In this document: positions 19,735-30,840 of the stretch, piece by piece
Layout: every line of letters begins with the position of its first letter
Position numbering within the stretch: the stretch's first letter is position 1
From: Furcasterigmium furcatum
Taxonomy: Eukaryota > Ascomycota > Sordariomycetes > Glomerellales > Plectosphaerellaceae
Reading direction: 5' to 3'
Assembly (NCBI GenBank): GCA_001599815.1
Contig: BCIA01000002.1
Span: 372,001 to 436,000 of the forward strand
Length of the DNA stretch: 64,000 bases
Made by a program: the position numbers and the translations under genes
The notes under the pieces: generated by a model
Databases searched by the model: none
The model's input: only the letters and a program-made list of their open reading frames with translations
What the model was told of the DNA's origin: nothing

Positions 19735-22005
19735 CTATGTGTGTGGCCGGTTCATATCGACATCAGCTCGTTGGAGGCCTACCTCGAACAGTTTTTCTGC
19801 TCTTTCTAAAGCTGTGCACGCACGAAGTCCTGAGCTGGGTAACGGATCATGTTAGGAACGAAGACGTCAAGGCGCCAGGCTTTCCGGGGCACTCACGAAG
19901 AGCCATCTCGACCTTGGACATCTCTCGAGGTCCGTGCTCCCCCTCTCCCAGGCCGTTGCTTGTCTGTCCTGGTGGGACGGACCGCCACTTCCAGATCTGG
20001 GTGAACCCGTCGGGCTTCCGCTCGATCTGGTTCCTTACTTGCTGTACAGAACGCACCATCAGACCAGGTGACACCGCCATACACTGCTGGGGGATACTTA
20101 CCCGTCCCAGAATGGGTAGGAACTTGAATGCGTGGCCACTGCGCCAGACTGGTCAATATCGATGCGGGTGTCTGCAATAGAGTCGGGACTTACGAGCCAC
20201 CAGTGCAGATGAAGAGCGAGTTGGAGTATCCTGGAACGTAGTCGATAACGTACTGCGTGTCGACAAGGTCAGTCGCAACGTAGCTTCGACGTGGTCCGGT
20301 TGATTATACTTACGTTGTTGTCGATCGAATCGGTGTACCAGCACAGCTGCGGGAGCGAATTAGCTTCATGTCAACGTGCGCAGCTTACTGGGGGGCACCT
20401 AGGTTATTACCCTACTGTCCGAGAAATCGAACTCCGCCAGCTCGGGCAGAGCCTCGGCGATGACCTTCTTCATGCGAGCGAGGCCGTACAGCGGCACCGT
20501 GTTGGTGGTCTTCTTGGTGTACTTTGTTTTGGGGACGGACACGCGCCTGTCAGAGGTCAGCACCAGACATGACCGCAGGGGACAATGGGATCAGGAGCTC
20601 ACAGGCCTGGCTCGCTCGGGTGTTCGTCGAAGTTCGTGTACTGTATCGTGAAGGTCAGCAAACATGAATCGGAGAAGCAGACGTGGCAACTGGTTGCCTA
20701 CCTTGCGGCCGCGGAAGCCAAACTTCAGCCGGCCTTGCTTTGATATGGGAAAGCTGCCTCCTTGGTAGTAGCTACTCAGAGAGTTAATATCCGTCGAGAC
20801 GAACGAAGGGCCGCTCAAGGATCCAGCACGTACTCGTCGCCCTCTCCGCAACGGAAGGACCAGACGGGATAGTTGTCGGGATGGAATCTCTCCCAGAGGT
20901 CCTGTCGCTCCTTCGGAATGTCGATGAAGACAACCGTGCCGCCGGTCGTCTCGACTGTCTGAGCCGCCTCGGGAATGATGGAGGCCGTCCAGCCGCCAGC
21001 TTTACAGGGACCGAGTTAGCAAGGCGTTATGATCGGTTGGTTACTTGGAAGTCTTACCGGCAACGACAACCAGGTCAGCAAAGTGCCGCCGGCCGTCCTC
21101 TGTCCTGATGCCGATGATTCTCTTCTCCTTGCCGCTGGACTCCGTGATCATGCTGGAGAAGGTGCCTTCTGGATCTCCCAGGACGAACTTGACACCGAGC
21201 TTCTCGCACAGAAACCTGGCGTAAACGCATGCCTACAGAGTTCCCCTGTCAGTCAAGTCACTCCATCTTTATGTGTATGCGTGGCCCAGACAACCCGGGG
21301 GCATATACCTTGTCCGCGATAGTGATGCCGCCCTGGATATCGAGAAATCCGTTTGTGTCTCCGCCGTTGATGTTGTCAATGACATGCAGTTTCTCGACCC
21401 ATTTGGGACTGATCTTGCGTAGTCTCTCCTCTTCTTTAGGGTCGCCCTGGGTCACCATGAGAAAGAGCTCAAGTGAGGATCATGTTCAAAGCCTCAACTC
21501 ACCTTGAGGAACTGCATCTTGCGGAACTCGGGCGCAGTCCGCTCCATCGTCTCGAGACTCTCCTTATAGAACTGGTTCAGCTCGGAGCCCGCCGCGACGA
21601 AGTAGCTCCCACAAGTGTACAGCAGCTTGTCTTCGGGGCTGAGGCCCTTCGGGAGCTCTGACGGGGCGCTGCTAGCAATGCGCCGGTTCCATGACAGCCA
21701 CATGTCGCGGGCCTCGATAGCGAGATCTTGGTACCTGTCATGAACCGGGATTAGCTTCGTTGAAAACATCATCTCGCGGGACTGCACACTTACATGAGCT
21801 TCTCGCCGTAGGCCATGCGGAAGACCTTGTTGATGTCGGCAGAGGCGCCATCACAGCCGTCGGACGGGCTGTAATAGTTGGTGTCGAAGGAGCATCGATC
21901 AAAGATGGTGATGTCTTTGTAGCCCCCTCGAGCCATCCAGAGTGCCGTGCTCAGGCCGAACACGCCTCCACCGACGATGATGATCTTGGAGTTGCTCGTG
22001 ACCAT
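19735..22005 (-). CDS. FAD-dependent amino acid/amine oxidase (saccharopine/pipecolate/sarcosine oxidase type)
   Basis: About thirteen exons: 22005-21794, 21734-21503, 21446-21309, 21232-21058, 20999-c.20828, 20771-20702, 20640-20603, 20546-20411, 20346-20314, 20252-20194, 20138-20102, 20041-19897 and 19829-19735. They give about 513 aa. FAD-binding motif IIIVGGGVFGLSTALWMARG (residues 8-27) is followed by SADINKVFRMAYGEKL. The C-terminal LCWYTDSIDNNYVIDYVPGY carries a Cys (about 393) at the place where monomeric sarcosine oxidase and amadoriases attach FAD covalently, and GGSGHAFKFLPILG follows. The enzyme should oxidise a secondary amine or amino acid, giving H2O2. All phases agree except one: exon 5 needs a GC donor at 20827 or contains an indel. 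The 3' end is also uncertain. Divergent from the transporter gene. Confidence 0.82.
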
Positions 22006-22236
22006 CTTGGGATTGGGATAGGAGGGGGGGTTGGGAGATGATGACAGTATGAACTAGGGAGGGCTGGGGTAGGATGCTCAGCTTCTGAGATGGATGTCTT
22101 TGGAAAGATACCAGCGGGGACGACATGTGGAACAAGATAAATCACAGAGTGCAGATAAGAGATCACGGTATTTATCTCTTGTCACGGCATCTATCCTGGG
22201 TGGACGTGGTGCATGGGATATCCGATGAGCTTCGCC

Positions 22237-22247
22237 GTATACTTCCG
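22237..22247 (+). promoter_or_regulatory. GTATACTTCCG motif, copy 1
   Basis: Exact 11-mer shared by three sites in the divergent promoter. Its reverse complement begins CGGAAG, a CGG half-site of the sort used by Zn2Cys6 regulators. Confidence 0.6.
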
Positions 22248-22352
22248 GCGGAAACTTCCGAAGCACCGGAAACGAAACTCAGTGCCCATCTCTTCTTCGA
22301 GTTAGTTCTTGGTCGCGTGTCGGTGGGATTAGAGTCCTCCGATTGGATGCTC

Positions 22353-22363
22353 GTATACTTCCG
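22353..22363 (+). promoter_or_regulatory. GTATACTTCCG motif, copy 2
   Basis: Second exact copy, same orientation, 116 bases after copy 1. Confidence 0.6.
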
Positions 22364-22405
22364 CTGCCCATTGCCGCCGAGTCAGTTGTCCCGGCTCAGT
22401 TTGCT

Positions 22406-22416
22406 GTATACTTCCG
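22406..22416 (+). promoter_or_regulatory. GTATACTTCCG motif, copy 3
   Basis: Third exact copy, same orientation, 53 bases after copy 2 and about 220 bases before the transporter start. Confidence 0.6.
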
Positions 22417-22637
22417 AGATGCTCTCCCCCGGACTCAACCCCAGGTTCTTATCTCTGGGGCCGACCAGGGGGAGGGACAACGGGTACATATATGATATGT
22501 CACCGGGGACGTAAGTTGCATACACTGCTTCTTTCGACCCAGAGTCCATCATCATCTTCCGACATACAGCTATCTCTCTTCGACACATATCAAACCCAGC
22601 AGCCTCCCGAGTCCCAACCCTCACCACCACCACCACC

Positions 22638-24341
22638 ATGGGCCTCAAGAGCATCCTTGGTCAGTCTTCTGCCGCGAAGTACGCCCAGAGCATCCGGGCC
22701 GCTCCCCGTCAGGTCATCTGCAATGGAACCCTACTATGGAGCTCTGTGGTATATGCCTTGTGCGGCGTTCCCTTGACATGGGAACAAGGCGCCTCCGCGG
22801 TCACTCCCTCCCTGCCCGGCTTCCAGAAGCAGTTCGGCGTCGCGTCGGGCTCCAACGCCGCCGACATCGCGACGTACGTGTCCATCATCTACATCGGATA
22901 CGCCATCGGCGCTACCCTCTCCTTCTTTCTCAACGACACCATCGGCCGCCGGTGGGCATACCGCCTCTACTTCGGCGTGTTCATCGCCGGCCAGCTGATC
23001 GCCTGCTTCTCGCCAAACATGGCCGGCCTCATCGCCGCCCGGATCGTGACCGGCGCAGGCATCGGCTCCCTCAGCGTCATCGGACCCATGGCCCTCGTCG
23101 AGATCGCCCCGAGCGAGATCCGTGGCCTTCTCACGTCCTGGTACACCGTCTCCATGGGTCTGGCGCTGACCCTCGCCAACCTGTGCATCCTGGGTGTCTA
23201 CAAAAACATCCCCGACAGTCGCCTCCAGTACCAGATCCCCCTCATCGCCATGTGCTGCTACGCATTCCTCTGCATCGCCGCGAGCTTCATGATCAGCGAG
23301 TCGCCCAGGTGGCTGATGCTCGTCGGCCGCGAGCAGGAAGCCAGGGAGACCCTCACGAACCTCCGCCGCCTCCCCGCCGACCACCCCCGTATCGTCCACG
23401 AGCTGGCCGACATCCAAGCCTCCATCAACAGCGCCCAGGCCGGCGTCGAGGGCAACAACAGCCTCTGGGCCATCGCCAAGGAGACCTTCACCGTCTCGTC
23501 CAACCTGCGCCGGCTGCAGCAGGTCCTGGTCTCGTACGCCCTGGCCCAGCTGTCGGGCGCCAACTCTGTGACGAGCTACTTCGTCCCCATCATGACGCTG
23601 CTGGGGAGCAAGTCCAGCACGGAGCACAACATATTCCTCAGCAGCATGTACGGCTTCTCCAAGCTGTGGTTCAGCCTCATCGCCGCCTTCTTCATGATCG
23701 ACATCCTCGGCCGGCGCCGCTCGCTGTTCATCGGCATCACGGTGCAGCTGGTCTCGCACGTCTACATCGGCGTCTTCATCAAGTACCACCAGGAGGGCCC
23801 CGTCTCGCAGTCCGCGGCGGAGGCCGCGGTGGCGGCTCTCTTCATCCACGCGTTCGGATACGGCATTGGTGAGTTCTCCAAAGGCCCCCCTTCGCCCCTT
23901 TTCCAAGCAACTGGAGTGGTTCTATGCTCCCGTTATTCTCCTCAGTACTGACAACTAGAACCAGGCCTCTTCATCCTGCCGTACGTCTTCGGCGGCGAGC
24001 TGTGGCCCAACCGCATCCGGTCCTTCGGGGGCGCTGTCGGCCAGACCTTCCACTGGCTGTTCATCTACGCCGTCAAGTACTCCATCCCCGACCTCCTCGA
24101 GTCCACCAACAACTGGGGCGCGTTCCTCTTCTTCGCCGGGTGGTGCCTCATCGGCCTCGTCTACGTGTTCCTGATGGTCCCCGAGGTCGCCGGCCTGAGC
24201 GTCGAGGAGATCGACAAGGTGTTCGAGGGCCCGTGGTACAACGCCTGGAGGGTCACCCGGAACCGCGACTCGCCTGCGGGGGATGTGGAGGCCATCGACG
24301 GCGAAGACGGCAAACAGGACAACATCGTCAACCAGAGGTAG
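22638..24341 (+). CDS. MFS transporter, sugar porter family
   Basis: Two exons, 22638-23868 and 23965-24341, encode 535 aa with twelve predicted membrane segments. Sugar-porter signatures are present: FFLNDTIGRRWAYR between TM2 and TM3, ISESPRWLMLVGR before the central loop, IDILGRRRS, GGELWPNRIRS and the terminal PEVAGLSVEEIDKVF. The protein should be a plasma-membrane proton symporter. The substrate is open: family members carry hexoses, disaccharides, quinate or other small polar molecules. It shares its promoter with the FAD oxidase, so import of that enzyme's substrate is a reasonable inference. ATG 22638 follows a CACCACC leader, a good fungal start context. Confidence 0.9.
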
Positions 24342-24593
24342 GCCTCACCTGATGAGCCTGGGCGCTGGCTGTGGCACTGTGCTGAGACGACCTTGCTGAC
24401 GACACCGGCCACCAGCTCGAACCCCTCGGTACATCGAAAGGAATAGTTTCTCTGAGCTTCAAGGGTCGACCGACCCTGCCGCTGCATCGAGGTGCCATGA
24501 GCATCCATCTTCCGGTGGCCAGGCGGAGGGAAACATAGTCGGTGGCTCACAATTGTGGTGTTCTGGCTGCGGCTTACACCAAAAGCCTTCCGT

Positions 24594-24607
24594 ACTACCT
24601 AGGTAGT
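24594..24607. repeat. 14-bp perfect palindrome centred on CCTAGG
   Basis: ACTACCTAGGTAGT equals its own reverse complement. It sits at the left end of the AT-rich block. Confidence 0.7.
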
Positions 24608-25022
24608 GAATAGTAAGAGTTGCAAATAAACGAGAGGAATTAGTAGAACACATGTGTATCATTTTCATGACTAAGGAGGCACACACTGCCGATGCCGAAA
24701 CGATAATGAACAATTCATAGATGACTCCTTGCTTATTATTCAACGCTCTATTTCCATTACTATTCTTTGCTAGTGAAATAGCTTTACCACAAAAATTTGT
24801 CAGTCACGACAGATAGTACGTGTGAACTGAGAACGGAATCAACTTAGAGAGCTGCTATCAAGACCACCATGTTAGTTTTAAGCAGCGCAGGTTTTAAGGA
24901 GGCTCGAGTAGTGGGTATACAGCTGATTAAGCACGGAGGTTTAAACGGAAAGAAAAAAGGCAAAAATATGTAAGGCTGCTGAGTTTCATGTGAAGAGGTA
25001 TCTGCCTGACTTGCCAGAGTTT

Positions 25023-25046
25023 TGGTGACTTCCTAGGAAGTCACCA
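25023..25046. repeat. 24-bp perfect palindrome centred on CCTAGG
   Basis: The arm TGGTGACTTCCT is followed directly by its reverse complement AGGAAGTCACCA. A perfect palindrome of this length is not expected by chance in 64 kb (12 matched pairs, about 0.004 expected). Confidence 0.85.
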
Positions 25047-25369
25047 GGATGATTGCTTGTGCGGCTTATGTAAGCTAAGGCACAGGAGAACGGGCAGCTC
25101 ATCTAAAAGCAGCCAGGCTCCGGAACAAATCCGGTTTTAGGTAATCCACAATTGTCCTGCCTCATGGGCTCCACCTGGTTGAGGAGCTGCCAACCCCACC
25201 ACCATTGACGACGCCGACGTAAGAACACCCGCTACTACGATCGTACCTCTCGACCTGCCACCCAACCCTCGACACCAGCCTGGCTGCCACCCCCAGCCCT
25301 CCGCAGCCAGAACACACGAAACCCTCCGCATCCACATCGTGCAGCTCGACGCAGTCGCACTCCGTCAAC

Positions 25370-26690
25370 ATGTCGGAAGCTCCAATTGGTAAGCTCCAGC
25401 ACCGACCGACTGCTGCTCCGCACCCGCCGCCGTTGCCCAGCTGACGACGTCACGTCACGCAGTCCTCGATGGAGGCACCGGCTTCCTCAAGGTCGGCTAT
25501 GCCGCGCAGAACTTCCCCGAGTTCCAGTACCCGTCCATGGTCGGACGCCCGATCCTGCGGACGGAAGAGAAGGGCGACCTCGACATCGCCATCAAGGACA
25601 TCATGTGCGGTGACGAGGCCGCCGCCGCCCGCACCCTCCTCCAGATCACCTACCCCATGGAGAACGGCATCGTCAAGAGGTGGGACGACATGCAGCACCT
25701 CTGGGACTACACCTTCTTCGAGAAGATGAAGGTCGACCCGCGCGGCCGCAAGATCCTCCTGACCGAGCCCCCCCTGAACCCCCTCAAGAACCGCGAGCAG
25801 ATGTGCGAGGTGATGTTCGAGCGCTACGGCTTCGGCGGAGTCTACGTCGCCATCCAGGCCGTGCTGGCCCTCTACGCCCAGGGTATGTCCTGTCCTGTAC
25901 TGCTGATAGCTACTGCTCCCCCAGAGGATTCCTGGACTGACGCCCATGCCCCCTCACAGGTCTGAGCTCCGGCGTCGTTGTCGACTCGGGCGACGGTGTC
26001 ACCCACATCGTGCCCGTGTACGAGTCGGTCGTCCTCAACCACCTCACCCGGAGGCTCGACGTGGCCGGCCGCGACGTCACGCGCAACCTTATCTCCCTGC
26101 TGCTCCGCCGCGGCTACGCCCTCAACAGAACCGCCGATTTCGAGACGGTCCGTCAGATCAAGGAGAAGCTCTGCTACGTGTCGTACGACCTCGAGCTCGA
26201 CAAGCGGCTGAGCGAGGAGACGACAACGCTGGTGGAGAGCTACACGCTGCCGGACGGGCGCGTGATCCGCGTGGGCAGCGAGCGGTTCGAGGCGCCCGAG
26301 TGCCTGTTCCAGCCGCACCTGGTGGACTGCGACCAGCCAGGCATGGCGGAGTTCCTGTTCAACACGATCCAGTCGGCGGACGTGGACGTGCGCTCGTCGC
26401 TGTTCAAGGCCATCGTGCTGTCGGGCGGCAGCAGCATGTACCCGGGGCTGCCGTCGCGGCTGGAGAAGGAGATCAAGCAGCTGTGGCTGACGCGCGTGCT
26501 GGGCGGCAACCCGGAGCGGTTAAGCAAGTTCAAGGTGAGGATAGAGGATCCCCCGCGCCGCAGGCACATGGTCTTCCTCGGCGGCGCGGTGCTGGCGAAC
26601 ATCATGGCGGAGAACGAGAGCATGTGGGTGACCAAGGCCGAGTGGGACGAGCAAGGCCCGCGCGTGCTGGAGAAGCTGGGTCCTCGGTAG
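25370..26690 (+). CDS. ARP2: Actin-related protein 2 (Arp2/3 complex)
   Basis: Three exons (25370-25388, 25463-25882, 25960-26690) encode 389 aa, the normal Arp2 length. The first exon codes only MSEAPI plus one base. Actin-fold motifs are clear: [20 protein letters not shown] (phosphate loop 1), [36 protein letters not shown] (phosphate loop 2) and [34 protein letters not shown] and the insert [20 protein letters not shown] are Arp2 features rather than actin features. The protein nucleates branched actin filaments with Arp3 and five ARPC subunits at endocytic patches and tips. Confidence 0.95.
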
Positions 26691-28765
26691 GCTGCTATCC
26701 ATGGATCTCCCTTATCACGGGCATCTACCTTGTCACAGGCGGTGAAGCAGGGGGCGGGCGGGCATATTTGGTTCTCGAGTTTTCCAGCCACGTTAGAGCA
26801 GAGCATTATGAAAAGAGTCTGAGAGTTGCATGGTTCTCCGGCGAATCGTCGACACGTCCCATCGGTACTTGGTACTTTCTAGGTTCCGTTTCCCCAGGAA
26901 GGAAGACCGTGCCTGCGATTGGCATCTGGCACTGTCCGCCGATGCTACCTCAGGCCCTGAGTCTGTCCGCCCAGTGGCTTCGCGACTCCAACAAAGCGTG
27001 GGCGAGGCAGGAACGCCCTTCTGACACCACCCGACTGCCCGGTCCTCCGGGTGTGGTCCAACCAGAGGCCGAGGAGGATGAGGCCCCTTTCCAGTCCAGG
27101 TTTCCTCCCCAAAACTTACTTGAACCGGACAACGGGCTGAGATCCTTTCGGCGCCGCGTGTTACATACTCCCGTCGTTCCCAGAGAAACTTGTGATCCTG
27201 TTGTTGAAACTCTCTTCCTCATCATTGACCACCGCCACGGAGTGTCTCGTTCAATCGCCCGAGGCCATCGCCAGCAAGTGTACGCGACGTTTATTCTTCA
27301 GAGTGAGCACCACACCCGACGACGCGCCCTCGGCCTTCACTGCCAGTGCCGTCGCAAGGCGCCCGGATTGGCAACTGAACGACAGAACATCGACTGGTCG
27401 CGCCGTCACAGCCGTGCTGCGCATCGCTCCTCGCTGATCCCGGCGCATTGCATGTCCACATCGCGGCACCGTTCCCCGCGATCATCGTCGACTATTATTA
27501 CCGAAGCGCTGTTCTGAGGGGCCGGGGCACGGTGTTGGCACGGCACTCGCGCTGATAAGGCCGGCAATCAACCTCATCGGCCGGCACCAGTTGGGCATTG
27601 TCGCCACGACGATTCGCCGGGGAGGGAGGGAGCGCGAGCTCCGGTGCGCATTCCAGCCTCGACAGCAAGAACCCAGAGGAGCGATAGTCTGGACCTGAGC
27701 GGCAACGCGACGTGCGAGCCCCGGAGGCTTGGGGCCAAGTCGGAGCGATGAGCTTGACGAACCCGCCATCAGGCGCTTCGGCGCCGCCGAGCATGGCGAC
27801 CAGCGTGAGGGCCGGCGCGTTGAAGAGGAGCGTCCAGGCCGCGTTTGACGGTATGTGCTTTTCTTTTATACACGCGGAACGGGTTTCTCCCCGAGAGCGA
27901 GCCCTCTCCCGGGACCCGCGATGCTTTTTCGGGATCGCGGGCGAATCTTCGTCGAAAGTCGGCCCGGAACATGACTCTCTCTCCTGTCCCCATCCACTTC
28001 TTTCGCCCGCCCGGTCTCTTGTTTCCCTCATTGTTCATTATCCGTTTGGCCACCCGGAGTCAAATCTGGAACCCACCACCCATTGCCTGCCCCCTTGACG
28101 GGTCCGTCGCCGAGTCCATCATCCCGGCCGCCGGCAACTTCTGCGGGGGGGCGCCGTGGCCTATCTCGCGGGTTCCAGCTTCGGCTCTCGGTTGTGGGAT
28201 GGACGAGCGATCCCGCTGGGGCTCTTAGTGGAGACACAAGACAGAGGTTTGCAGGCCCGACACCCGCTGTTTCCGCCGTCGGGCTCCCGAAGTTGGGGGT
28301 CTTCAGTGGTCCCGTGGGATGCTGCATACACCCGTCTTGGGGGGCTCATCCTCCTGTGCCGCTTCCTTGGCGCCTGCCAGCCAGCACTCCATTCTTCCCT
28401 CGAGCATGGAGCGTGTCTAAATTAGGCCAGTGCATGCGATCATCCCGTCGCCTTCGCCGTCCTCATCTCGCTCAGCTCGCGTTTTCCCCTCAACTACTAC
28501 ACATCTATTTCTCTCTGCTGGTCGCCTGCCCTGCCCTGCCCTTCCCTTCCGAGCTGCCCGAGGCTGGTTTGAGCTGCTCTCGGCATCAGATCGGCGGTGT
28601 GGGACGGACCTCGCTCAACATCTTTGACGATTCACTTCTGCGCACATCTTACAGTACTACTACACCTCATCACTAAGCCCACCCTCTGGCCAGGGCGGAA
28701 TGTTCTTCTGTTGATTGTATTCTTCCCTGCGAGTGCGAGGCTCCCCGCGACCCCGTCTGCTGAAG
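26691..28765. other. Long spacer before SSN3
   Basis: About 2.1 kb without a convincing gene. The frames on both strands are low-complexity and lack motifs. The right half is pyrimidine-rich and may be a long SSN3 leader. Confidence 0.5.
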
Positions 28766-30142
28766 ATGTGGCGAGGCGTGGGCGGCTACGGCGGGCTCCA
28801 GATTCCCTGTATTTGCTTGCCCGTCTGTCTCGATCTGATACGAGTGCTGTATGCTGACTGAATCCCCGCAGATCCCAGCGACCGCGGAAGCGGCCATGAG
28901 AGGTATCAGCCCAAGGTCCGGGTCGTGGAACGGTACAAGGTCGTCGGCTTCATTAGCAGCGGCACGTATGGCCGCGTCTACAAGGCCCTGGGCCGCCAGG
29001 GCCAGACCGGGGAGTTCGCCATCAAGAAGTTCAAGCCCGACAAGGAGGGCGAGCAAGTCTCCTACACGGGCATCTCGCAGAGCGCCATCCGTGAGATGTC
29101 GTTATGCAGCGAGCTGAAGCACCCCAACGTCATCAAGCTCATCGAGATCATCCTCGAGGACAAGTGCATCTTCATGGTCTTCGAGTACGCAGAGCACGAT
29201 CTGTTGCAGATCATCCATCACCACACACAGCAGCCCCGACACCCGATTCCGCCTCAGACGGTAAAGAGCATCATGTTCCAGCTCTTGAACGGATGCCAGT
29301 ATCTGCACGCCAACTGGGTTCTCCACCGAGACCTGAAGCCCGCCAACATCATGGTCACATCCGCTGGCGAGGTGAAGATCGGAGATCTCGGCCTGGCACG
29401 ACGCTTCGACAAGCCGCTTCACTCGCTGTTCAGTGGCGACAAGGTCGTCGTGACCATATGGTACCGCGCGCCAGAACTGATACTCGGCTCGAGGCACTAC
29501 ACGCCCGCCATCGACATGTGGGCCATCGGCTGCATCTTCGCCGAGCTGCTGTCCTTGAGGCCTATCTTTAAGGGTGAGGAGGCCAAGATGGACAGCAAGA
29601 AGACGGTGCCCTTCCAGCGCAACCAGATGCAAAAGATCGTCGATATCATGGGCCTGCCCACCAAGGAGCGCTGGCCGCTCCTGTCGTCCATGCCCGAGTA
29701 CTCGCAGCTCGCGACGCTGCAGCCGCCCAACTCGGGCCACCACCACCACCATCGGAATCACCACCAGCCCATGCCGCAGGGATCGAGCCTGGAGAAGTGG
29801 TACTGGACCACGGTCAGCCAGGGAACGGCCAGCAATGCCACACAGGCGTCCCAGTCCTCCGGCCCGCTGGTGTCCCTCGGCGCAGAGGGGTACAAGCTGC
29901 TCGCCAGCCTGTTGGAGTACGACCCCGTCGAACGCCTGACGGCCGCAAAGGCGCTGCAGCACCCCTTCTTCAGCACGGGGGACAGGCTCAACGCCAGCGC
30001 CTTCGAGGGACTGAAGAACGAGTACCCGCATAGGCGGGTGAGCCAGGACGACAATGACATTCGGACAAATAGCTTGCCTGGTACCAAGAGGAGCGGGCTG
30101 CCGGATGACACGCTCAGGCCGGACAAGCGAGTAAAGCACTAG
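28766..30142 (+). CDS. SSN3: Mediator-associated cyclin-dependent kinase Ssn3/CDK8
   Basis: Exon 28872-30142 carries the kinase, and a proposed first exon 28766-28808 gives about 437 aa in total. Family marks: glycine loop GFISSGTYGRVYKAL, catalytic Lys in FAIKKFKPDKEGEQ, the cyclin-contact helix SQSAIREMSLCSEL, HRDLKPANIMVT, GDLGLARRFD, TIWYRAPELILG and an SSN3-typical MDSKKTVPFQRNQMQKIVDIMG. The kinase works with cyclin C (Ssn8) in the Mediator CDK module and phosphorylates RNA polymerase II and transcription factors. A His-rich loop (HHHHHRNHH) sits in the C-lobe insert. The N-terminal exon is tentative: its donor GTATTT is plausible, but the residues are not conserved. Confidence 0.93.
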
Positions 30143-30840
30143 AGCGGCAGGAAGCTGTATGGCTGGGGACGAGAGTACTGCTGAGAAGCAATGTGGTGTT
30201 CGGCGTTGACCACGGGTAGCGGTGGCAGGCCGGATGCGTAACATGAAATAGAGACCATGACCAACCAATATCTGCCGAGTAACGGATGGTGACAACGCTT
30301 GTTGCGCAGGTATCGATGCAGCCGCCAACCATGTGGCCGTCTCCAGAGGCAACCCGACATATCAAGCGAGAGAGGAGGGTACACACGTCACGACACCACC
30401 GGCACATATGCATGTTCTTTAATGCTCTGTATTTGAGAGAATCATGAACCCATTCCCTCCCGTTTCACGCCTCGTACTCTATCGAGTATTTTGTGTTCAA
30501 TCGACACCGAAAGGGGAAAAAAGAGATGTGCCGAGGGATGCCAAAGAAGCCAGTGCCGTCCGTAATGCACAAAGGGGGAAGGCCCGCCGAGAGAGGGCTC
30601 CCCTCTCCCCAGATAATCCGCACGCCAATCCAGCCGGGTCGTAGGAGAAACCGAGCCGAGGGAGAAGACGGAGGAGAGAAGACCGCGGGGGGCGAGGCCT
30701 TTTTTCTCCTAGCCGCCGCCCTACGCATCCCTCCCCTCCTCCTCCAGCTCCCCTCGTCCGCCCATCGTCGTCGATCGCAGGAGGGCGTCCCCGGCCGGGG
30801 GTTATCGGTTCCTCGTCCCCTACTCGAAGTGGGAAACCGC
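30143..30840. other. Convergent 3' spacer between SSN3 and the eS24 gene
   Basis: No gene seen. Contains the two 3' UTRs; the right half is rich in short G and A runs. Confidence 0.5.

Larger units (their letters stand above)
22006..22637. promoter_or_regulatory. Shared bidirectional promoter of oxidase and transporter
   Basis: 632 bp between two divergent starts. It holds three exact copies of GTATACTTCCG (listed separately) plus extra CGGAAA/TTTCCG-like sites around 22247-22273. A CATATATGATATG stretch near 22487 may be the transporter TATA region. The transporter start is preceded by a run of CAC/ACC triplets. Confidence 0.7.
24342..25369. other. AT-rich spacer between transporter and ARP2
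   Basis: The segment from about 24540 to 25110 is clearly AT-richer than the rest of the window. It has no credible reading frame and contains two perfect palindromes (listed separately). It could be an eroded mobile element, but no coding remnant or target-site duplication was found. Confidence 0.55.

Noticed and set aside
25946..27517. 523-codon plus-strand frame overlapping ARP2
   Set aside because: It is a shadow of ARP2 in another frame, Arg/Gly/Pro-rich, and runs into non-coding DNA.
29102..30352. 416-codon minus frame opposite SSN3
   Set aside because: Mirror of the kinase reading frame; no independent evidence.
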